36,842 nucleotides of DNA from positions 1-36,842 of the forward strand of contig JAAFKI010000005.1 of NCBI GenBank assembly GCA_021399345.1, in the 5' to 3' direction. This stretch comes from Candidatus Heimdallarchaeota archaeon (lineage in GTDB: Archaea; Asgardarchaeota; Heimdallarchaeia; Heimdallarchaeales; Heimdallarchaeaceae). Below are positions 31,521 through 36,842 of the stretch, piece after piece. The notes below the pieces were generated by a model, which had not been told where the DNA came from, made no database searches, and worked only from the letters and a program-made list of their open reading frames with translations. Numbering within the stretch: the first letter of the stretch is position 1; the number at the start of each line of letters is the position of its first letter. A program made the translations under genes and the position numbers.

Positions 31521-32246
31521 TCAGATTTTCAGTTTTTTACTCATTTTCTCTGCTGCATCACGTTTAGCTGATTTTCTGTTTGATCCTTTTCCAGAGCTTA
31601 AATATTCCTTATCACCTATTTTTGCTTTGCATTGCATAAAGAAAATAGGATCATGATCATCCCCTTTTTTCCTTAAAAGTGAATATTCAGGAAGTTCTAA
31701 TCCTTCTTTTTGGAAAAATTCCTGAAGTTGATTGATGGGATTATGCTCACAAACTGTTAGTTTAAGTATTTTCTCTCTCCCTTTTTCATCATTTATCTCA
31801 TTTTTAAAATGCTTAAGTCGTTTGAGAAAAAGTTTGTAGAAAAATTCTCTTGTTACATCTACACCTTTAGAGAGATAAAAAGCACCAAAAATAGCTTCTA
31901 GACTATCCTCTAGATCAGTTTCAACTATTTTGTAATTAGAACTAGTTCTTAGTTTCTTTTCAATTCCTAATTCCTTTCCTACTTCAGCTAATGTATTGGT
32001 TCTAACTAAAAGAGATCTTAATTGAGACAAAATACCAACATCTTCTTTGGTTTCTTTATAGAGCCATTCAGCTGTTAGAGTATCTAATATAGAATCTCCT
32101 AGAAACTCCAATCTTTCGAAATTCAAAATTATTTGGCTTGGTGGGTGATAATTTGGATGAGTGAGTGCTTCAATCAACAAAGATTCATCCAATTCCCAAT
32201 CTAGAATTTTGTTTTTCTCTAAATCTATTTTCTTAGCTTTACTCAT
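31521..32246 (-). CDS. rnc: Ribonuclease III
   Basis: A complete 241-residue RNase III. The signature NFERLEFLGDSILD carries E47 and D51, and DLEDSLEAIFGAFYLSKG carries D114 and E117, the four metal-binding catalytic residues of the bacterial enzyme. A double-stranded RNA-binding domain occupies about residues 168-240, ending in GSNRKSAKRDAAEKMSKKL. It cuts dsRNA, for example rRNA precursors. RNase III is uncommon in archaea. It is divergent from the lipocalin-like gene and lies upstream of the alpha/alpha-barrel protein gene. Confidence 0.93.
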   Translation of the reverse strand: MSKAKKIDLEKNKILDWELDESLLIEALTHPNYHPPSQIILNFERLEFLGDSILDTLTAEWLYKETKEDVGILSQLRSLLVRTNTLAEVGKELGIEKKLRTSSNYKIVETDLEDSLEAIFGAFYLSKGVDVTREFFYKLFLKRLKHFKNEINDEKGREKILKLTVCEHNPINQLQEFFQKEGLELPEYSLLRKKGDDHDPIFFMQCKAKIGDKEYLSSGKGSNRKSAKRDAAEKMSKKLKI

Positions 32247-32297
32247 TAAGAATTCAATTATAGCAGAGTTTTTAAATTCATTCCTTTGTTTTTAAGT

Positions 32298-32753
32298 ATG
32301 GATTTTTCAAACCCTATCGATGATCTTGATTGGATTTATGGTTTATGGAGAGGAACTCTCTCTGCTGACGGGATAGATTCTGAATCTTACTTACAATGTA
32401 GAAAATTTGGTATAGATATTATAGAAATTAAACAAATAAAATGCTCTGCTAAAACAGAGAAGTTACTTGAAAGGAATTTTCTCTTTTTTGATAAAACTAG
32501 GGAACAGATGAAACTAATCAGTTTTAATTCTGAAGGTTATATTGAAACATCAAATTTAGTTATAAAATCTAACAAAAAACAGACTATTCTAACTAGTGAT
32601 TTCGAATCGGGATATAATCTACCTCCCAACATGAAAATTATTAAGGAATTTACTTACAAAAAGACTGCAAAACAGCTCGAAATTAAAGTTAAAATGGGAT
32701 TAAAGGAAGAAATTGTATCTCATGGGATATTTACTTTTTCAGGTAATAAGTGA
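32298..32753 (+). CDS. Predicted beta-rich lipocalin-like protein
   Basis: A 151-residue protein of uncertain family. Its start, DLDWIYGLWRGTLSADG, resembles the opening of lipocalin-like or THAP4/DUF1579-type beta barrels (WxGxW...G), and the rest alternates polar and hydrophobic residues as expected for a barrel. No signal peptide, cysteine pair or catalytic motif is clear. The ATG at 32298 is preferred to a TTG four codons upstream. It shares a short divergent promoter region with the RNase III gene. Confidence 0.55.
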   Translation: MDFSNPIDDLDWIYGLWRGTLSADGIDSESYLQCRKFGIDIIEIKQIKCSAKTEKLLERNFLFFDKTREQMKLISFNSEGYIETSNLVIKSNKKQTILTSDFESGYNLPPNMKIIKEFTYKKTAKQLEIKVKMGLKEEIVSHGIFTFSGNK

Positions 32754-32786
32754 CAAAAATAACTCAAGAATTGGTTTTTTTCTAAT

Positions 32787-33332
32787 GTGAGTATCATAAC
32801 TATTATTAGTAAAAAACACACTTGTGTAAACAGATTAGTCTTGCCTAGGGATTTCAAAATTTATTATTCTGAAAGAATCGCTGATGAAGTCTCAGAACAC
32901 ATTGAGAGATTCCTTAGCGACATCTATCAAATGCAGTTCAGGTCTGTAGGTGTTAGAATCCCTCGACAAGTAGCTTGGAATACTGAAAAAAACGCTTATG
33001 ATGCCCAATTGCTTCTAAATAACGCTCAATCTGAAGGATTAACCTTTTTTCTTTGGTTGATCGAAAAATCATTGATTGTAAATAATAAGTATGTTTTTGG
33101 ATATGGAGAGACTATAAAGGGAACAATTGTATCAACAGCTAGAATGGCAACAAGAACACTTACAGCAAAAGAAGTAGCATTTCACGTTGGGATAGTTTTA
33201 GGTTTGAAACCATGTAATGAGGAATGCTTAATGAAAGAAACTGAAAGTTTTGAAGTTCTTATACAAAAACCCTCTACTTTATGTAACACATGTGCAGTAA
33301 AGTTTCAAAGAGTTAAAATGCGATATATGTAA
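32787..33332 (+). CDS. Archaemetzincin-like protein with degenerate active site
   Basis: A 181-residue protein matching archaemetzincins outside the active site. Matches are IPRQVAWNTEKNAYDAQLLL (family: lP..ayn..R.qY.a..ll), NKYVFGYGE followed by IVSTARM (family: nFvFG.A...vvS..RL), and a four-cysteine zinc site C-x3-CLM-x16-CNTC close to the family's C-x4-CxM-x17-CxxC. The catalytic HExxHxxGxxHC should stand where this protein reads FHVGIVLGLKPC: all three zinc histidines and the Glu are replaced. The frame is open and well conserved, so it looks like a maintained pseudoenzyme. The start is GTG at 32787 without a ribosome binding site. Confidence 0.7.
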   Translation: MSIITIISKKHTCVNRLVLPRDFKIYYSERIADEVSEHIERFLSDIYQMQFRSVGVRIPRQVAWNTEKNAYDAQLLLNNAQSEGLTFFLWLIEKSLIVNNKYVFGYGETIKGTIVSTARMATRTLTAKEVAFHVGIVLGLKPCNEECLMKETESFEVLIQKPSTLCNTCAVKFQRVKMRYM

Positions 33333-33368
33333 TCAGATTAGATAACTACTCCTAGAAAACTTTTAGAA

Positions 33369-35366
33369 TTGAACAGTCTATTCGTTCACACTAATATGTC
33401 GGATATTCTATTGGGGTCTCTTAATCATCTGGAAGATATACTTTTTCAAATAAACGACTTGATTCTAGAGAACAGGCTCTTTGATGAAGATGAGCTGTTA
33501 TGTAGTTTCAAGGTTTTTGGGGGATTATATCTGGTATCTTGTGCAGAAAAATACAACCTAATAGAGCCTAGTCTATCTTTTAAGAAGAAATTCTCAAAGA
33601 TTTCGAAAGCTTTCCCTTCTTTATATGATATTGAAATATATGACCAATTTTCTCGATTCTACCCTAAGATAATTGAAATAAGAAATGAATTTGGTAATGA
33701 AATTGGTTTGGATCCTTTAGGGAATCTATATCAAAAGATATTAACAAAAACAGCGAAGCAAGGAAAGGGAATAGTTTTTACTCCAATTTCCATAATAAAA
33801 TATATTCTACATCAAGTAGGGTTTCCTAACAAATACTCAATAAGAGATAAACAAAATATTATTGATTTATCGTCTGGATCAGGATTATTTCTAGCGCAAG
33901 CAATTGACTTACTGATTGAGCAAAATATAGAAAAATTCACTGTAAATGAAATAATTGATTATATTCAAAATAATGTCATTGGATTCGATATTGACCCGTT
34001 AGCAGTATATATAGCCAAATTTAATCTATCACTGATATTAATTGAACGATTAAAAGAAAGATATAATTTAGAAACATCCTTCACTCCTAACATCTATTTA
34101 ACAAACTCACTGGCTAAACAAGGAGAGGAAGATGTTTATGAAGTCAAGAAAGCAAAGAATCAACTTTATGATTTTGTAGTTGGAAACCCACCCTATATTG
34201 AAGCAAAACGGATGGATAAACTGACTAAGAAGATTTGTTTACTTAATTACCCTAAAGCTGCTAGAGGTCATTTTGATGTTTATTCTTGCTTTTTAGAACT
34301 TGGTACTGATCTGTTAAAAGCCAATGGAAAACTTGGATACATCATCCCCAGTAAATTTCTTAGTTCAAGGTATTCAAAAGAAATGAGAAGATATTTTCTT
34401 GAACATAATCTTATTTCAGAAATTGTTGATTTAACACATCAGAATGTCTTTCGTCCAGCTGTTTATCCAGTTATACTCATATTAGATAAGAATAGGTTGA
34501 ATGAGGAGACAATTAAACTCGCTAAGAATGTTGATTATGAAGAGTTACAAACAATGAACTTCAAATCAAAGTGTAAATATGTTTCTGCAGATTTTTTCTA
34601 TAAAACTACAAACAAAACCATTTTTCTACCAGATTCAACGTCCCTTTCTATAATAGAGAAGATTTACAATGATTCTGAATATAGGCTAGGAGATTTAGTT
34701 AGATTTAGGTGGTCAATTTCATTCCATCGGAGAGGATTACGAGAACATTTTGTATTTGAGAAACCAGTTAGTACAAAATCTAGGAAATTTCTAGGTGGAA
34801 AACCATTTGGTGGAAATAGAGAAGTTGAACGATATGGTATTAATTGGAAAGGTTACTATTTGGATTATAACCATGAGAAAGCAAAAAAAATAAAAAATAA
34901 CTTTCCTGAAATTGATATATTTACATCAAAGAAGATAATCATATGCCAACATGCTCTAAGGATGAGAGCAACATTGGATGCTGAGGGTTATGTTTGTAAA
35001 GATATTTTCTTACTGGGACACTTGACTCAAAAAGCTAGGGAGTTAAACATTAGTCTTGAATTCATTCTTTCTCTTTTAAACTCCGAGTTGTTCAGCTTTA
35101 TGTATTCTATAATGTATTCAAGTACTGAGATAACTGGAAAATATCTACATTATCTACCAATGTATCTTCACGATCTACCTTTCATTATTCCGGATGATCC
35201 ACTGAATGAGTTACTTATTCAAAAAGTGAATTTATTACTTAAACAGGAGCAATTAAATCACACAATAGATGAGGAAGTAGACAGCTTAATTTATGGTTTG
35301 TTTAAAGTAGATGAAAAAGAAAGAAAATATGCAAAAAAACACATAAGTCAATATCTCGTGAAATAG
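33369..35366 (+). CDS. N6-adenine DNA methyltransferase, Eco57I-like
   Basis: A 665-residue class I methyltransferase. A helical N-terminal part (1-130) precedes the GIVFTPISIIKYIL block, motif I is IIDLSSGSGLFLA (164-176), GFDIDPLAVYIAKFNL binds SAM, and the catalytic motif is NPPY (273-276). The second half (from about 430) is a target recognition domain with the usual ICQHALRMRATLD and FILSLLNSELFSFMY blocks. It differs strongly from the methyltransferase at 15222-16721. No endonuclease domain or restriction gene is next to it. The start is uncertain: TTG at 33369 or ATG at 33396. Confidence 0.87.
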   Translation: MNSLFVHTNMSDILLGSLNHLEDILFQINDLILENRLFDEDELLCSFKVFGGLYLVSCAEKYNLIEPSLSFKKKFSKISKAFPSLYDIEIYDQFSRFYPKIIEIRNEFGNEIGLDPLGNLYQKILTKTAKQGKGIVFTPISIIKYILHQVGFPNKYSIRDKQNIIDLSSGSGLFLAQAIDLLIEQNIEKFTVNEIIDYIQNNVIGFDIDPLAVYIAKFNLSLILIERLKERYNLETSFTPNIYLTNSLAKQGEEDVYEVKKAKNQLYDFVVGNPPYIEAKRMDKLTKKICLLNYPKAARGHFDVYSCFLELGTDLLKANGKLGYIIPSKFLSSRYSKEMRRYFLEHNLISEIVDLTHQNVFRPAVYPVILILDKNRLNEETIKLAKNVDYEELQTMNFKSKCKYVSADFFYKTTNKTIFLPDSTSLSIIEKIYNDSEYRLGDLVRFRWSISFHRRGLREHFVFEKPVSTKSRKFLGGKPFGGNREVERYGINWKGYYLDYNHEKAKKIKNNFPEIDIFTSKKIIICQHALRMRATLDAEGYVCKDIFLLGHLTQKARELNISLEFILSLLNSELFSFMYSIMYSSTEITGKYLHYLPMYLHDLPFIIPDDPLNELLIQKVNLLLKQEQLNHTIDEEVDSLIYGLFKVDEKERKYAKKHISQYLVK

Positions 35367-35421
35367 CTTGAGCTAGATATTTAACAAAAGAATCATTGAT
35401 TTAATAAGAAAGGGTTTTGAA

Positions 35422-36842
35422 ATGTCAAAAAAAGAAGAACCAGCAATTGAAATTAATGTACGAAAAAAGATTGGTTTTTCTTCACGCTTTAAAGAATTTG
35501 GAACAAAACAAGTTGAAAAAATAAAAGATACTTCCATTTCAGTTCAGAAGAAACTACAAAGAGGGGCTGGAAAATTTTGGATTTGGTTCAAAATCATAAG
35601 TAAGGAATTTTGGATCTTTCTGAATGAATATGTTTTTCACTACTATACTCCCATCGGATTCTTACTCTTGTTTGAATACTACATTTTTATTTGGCCTATT
35701 TTGAAATTTCTTAAAATCTTCTTCTATATAATTTACCCCCCCAGACTAAGAAGATACTCTGTTAAGAGACTGAAAACTTTTTGGCAAACTCTACATATCA
35801 AAGTATTCCCAGTATTGATGAAAATTTCGTTCATCATTCTAGCAGTTTTTTTCACACTAGTTACAGCTCTTGGAAAGCTAAGTTTGATATTATTTGATAT
35901 AATTGTTCCCAGAGGTTTAAGAGAATTAGTCCCACTGCTTCAGATGTACAGAAAATATGCTCTTACAGTTGCTAATTTTCTTTCTGGGAAAAAATTTAAA
36001 GAAATTATAGAAGTTTCGCAGGAATTAGACGAAATAGTTCTTAAAGAACGACAGATGATTAAAGCTTATCCAATCCGGAGAGGTGTTGGAGAGGTCATTA
36101 ATGTTGCGATAGGAACTCCAATAATTATTATTGTTATTCCAGCTGCTATAGGGAGAATTTATGGAATCGAGGGTTTAGATCTTATACAGGTTTTTCAGGA
36201 TTATATTGGAATAAAACCATTCTGGACCATTACTTTGTTTGGAACAGGTTTACTTGTAGTTTCTTGGGTTGCTACAATATTCGGACCTATTTATGCATTA
36301 TTTCACGAATGTAATGTTTATCTAATGAAATGGGGAGCATATCGATGGGCAAACATTTACAGAACCTTAGAAAACTTCTTTTCTTTACCATATCATGCAG
36401 CGAAATCATCCTTCTCATTTTTTGATGCTCCTCCTGTATCTACGGAAACGATGGTAGAATTCAGATTAGAAATAATGGAAGAAGTAGATTCTATGAAAGA
36501 AAAAGTTCAACAACTTCTTTCTCTTGATCCAAGGAATGTTCCAGAAAGGTCGAAAAATAACTTAGAAAAATTACTAAATGAAGCGGAATTATCATTAAAT
36601 GAGTTGGATATCTCAAAAATAACAAAACAAACAGGAAGGACTTTTGCATTGCTTATTTGGTCAAAGGAATCTTCGATTTTTCCATGGTTGAGACAGGAAG
36701 CTAAAGCAAGATTTGCAAAGAAAAATAATATGAGTCGAAAAGAAGTTGAAAAAGCGTTCAAAGTGATTTTTACAAAAATAGAGGAAGGGTATATTAGTTA
36801 CGATCTTTTTTCATCTGTTCTTATTACAGGAGCTCTTAAGGG
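35422..36842 (+). CDS. Large multi-pass membrane protein, paralogue (3' partial)
   Basis: The frame begins at an ATG at 35422 after AAAGGG and runs off the right edge, so the first 473 residues are present. After a basic N-terminal tail of about 50 residues it shares with the protein at 19248-20975 the stretches VPRGLRELVPLL, AYPIRRGVGE, ATIFGPIYALFH and LENFFSLPYHAAKSSFSFF. It has an extra N-terminal hydrophobic block (about residues 70-105) not seen in the paralogue. Function unknown; the conserved blocks lie next to membrane segments, which suggests a common complex or channel-like role. Confidence 0.75.
   Translation, partial: MSKKEEPAIEINVRKKIGFSSRFKEFGTKQVEKIKDTSISVQKKLQRGAGKFWIWFKIISKEFWIFLNEYVFHYYTPIGFLLLFEYYIFIWPILKFLKIFFYIIYPPRLRRYSVKRLKTFWQTLHIKVFPVLMKISFIILAVFFTLVTALGKLSLILFDIIVPRGLRELVPLLQMYRKYALTVANFLSGKKFKEIIEVSQELDEIVLKERQMIKAYPIRRGVGEVINVAIGTPIIIIVIPAAIGRIYGIEGLDLIQVFQDYIGIKPFWTITLFGTGLLVVSWVATIFGPIYALFHECNVYLMKWGAYRWANIYRTLENFFSLPYHAAKSSFSFFDAPPVSTETMVEFRLEIMEEVDSMKEKVQQLLSLDPRNVPERSKNNLEKLLNEAELSLNELDISKITKQTGRTFALLIWSKESSIFPWLRQEAKARFAKKNNMSRKEVEKAFKVIFTKIEEGYISYDLFSSVLITGALK

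Noticed and set aside
1..36842. CRISPR arrays, tRNA or rRNA genes
   Set aside because: No regularly spaced repeats and no tRNA- or rRNA-like sequence were recognised on either strand by eye.

Overview
The window is AT-rich, gene-dense DNA that most likely comes from an archaeon, and the gene content points to the Asgard group (a Heimdallarchaeia-like lineage is my best guess). This rests on archaeal TATA boxes placed 24-29 bases before start codons, T-run terminators, a longin-like protein with a possible DENN-like second half, a membrane-anchored RING-type zinc finger, an archaemetzincin relative, and a mix of bacterial-type enzymes (NAD-dependent DNA ligase, RNase III, an FMN 2-hydroxy-acid dehydrogenase). 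No rRNA, tRNA or CRISPR array was seen, so the placement is inference.

Layout. 1-1264: the 3' end of an IS200/IS605-type element (partial tnpB plus right-end hairpin) abutting the remnant of a GNAT acetyltransferase gene that carries a 5' truncation, a frameshift and a nonsense codon. 1280-2686 (minus): longin-like protein. 2922-9216: two complete tldD-tldE metalloprotease operons, a diverged duplication, with a RING-like membrane protein gene between them on the opposite strand. 9299-12387: a secreted/membrane zinc-ribbon protein, a stand-alone E2-type acyltransferase domain, a glutaredoxin plus ferredoxin:thioredoxin reductase catalytic subunit pair, and an O-methyltransferase. 12421-16721 (minus): bacterial-type DNA ligase, an unknown protein and an adenine DNA methyltransferase, the last two possibly a restriction-modification pair. 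17040-22042: FMN dehydrogenase, DmpA-type peptidase, a large multi-pass membrane protein and an isolated peptide-type ABC permease.

22183-24919 is a compact operon-like row: a DUF134 regulator, two NifX/NifB-like cofactor-binding proteins, and two MinD-type ATPases each with a double 4Fe-4S ferredoxin insert. It starts behind two adjoining palindromes and a TATA box and looks like a metallocofactor or Fe-S handling module. 24951-28410: alpha/beta hydrolase, PhoU/TrkA-C regulator and MFS transporter. 28509-29632: three small genes ending in a winged-helix protein, behind a promoter with three TGACCA sites. 29633-32246 (minus): membrane dipeptidase, alpha/alpha-barrel repeat protein, RNase III. 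32298-36842: lipocalin-like protein, a catalytically degenerate archaemetzincin, a second adenine DNA methyltransferase, and the start of a paralogue of the membrane protein at 19248-20975.

Recurring themes are peptide and protein turnover (two TldD/E pairs, DmpA, M19 dipeptidase, a peptide permease), thiol and Fe-S redox chemistry (FTR, glutaredoxin, MinD-ferredoxin proteins), and eukaryote-like parts (longin, RING). The most noteworthy items are the longin/DENN-like protein, the RING protein between the tldDE operons, the pseudo-archaemetzincin, the archaeal RNase III and the palindrome-controlled MinD-ferredoxin module.
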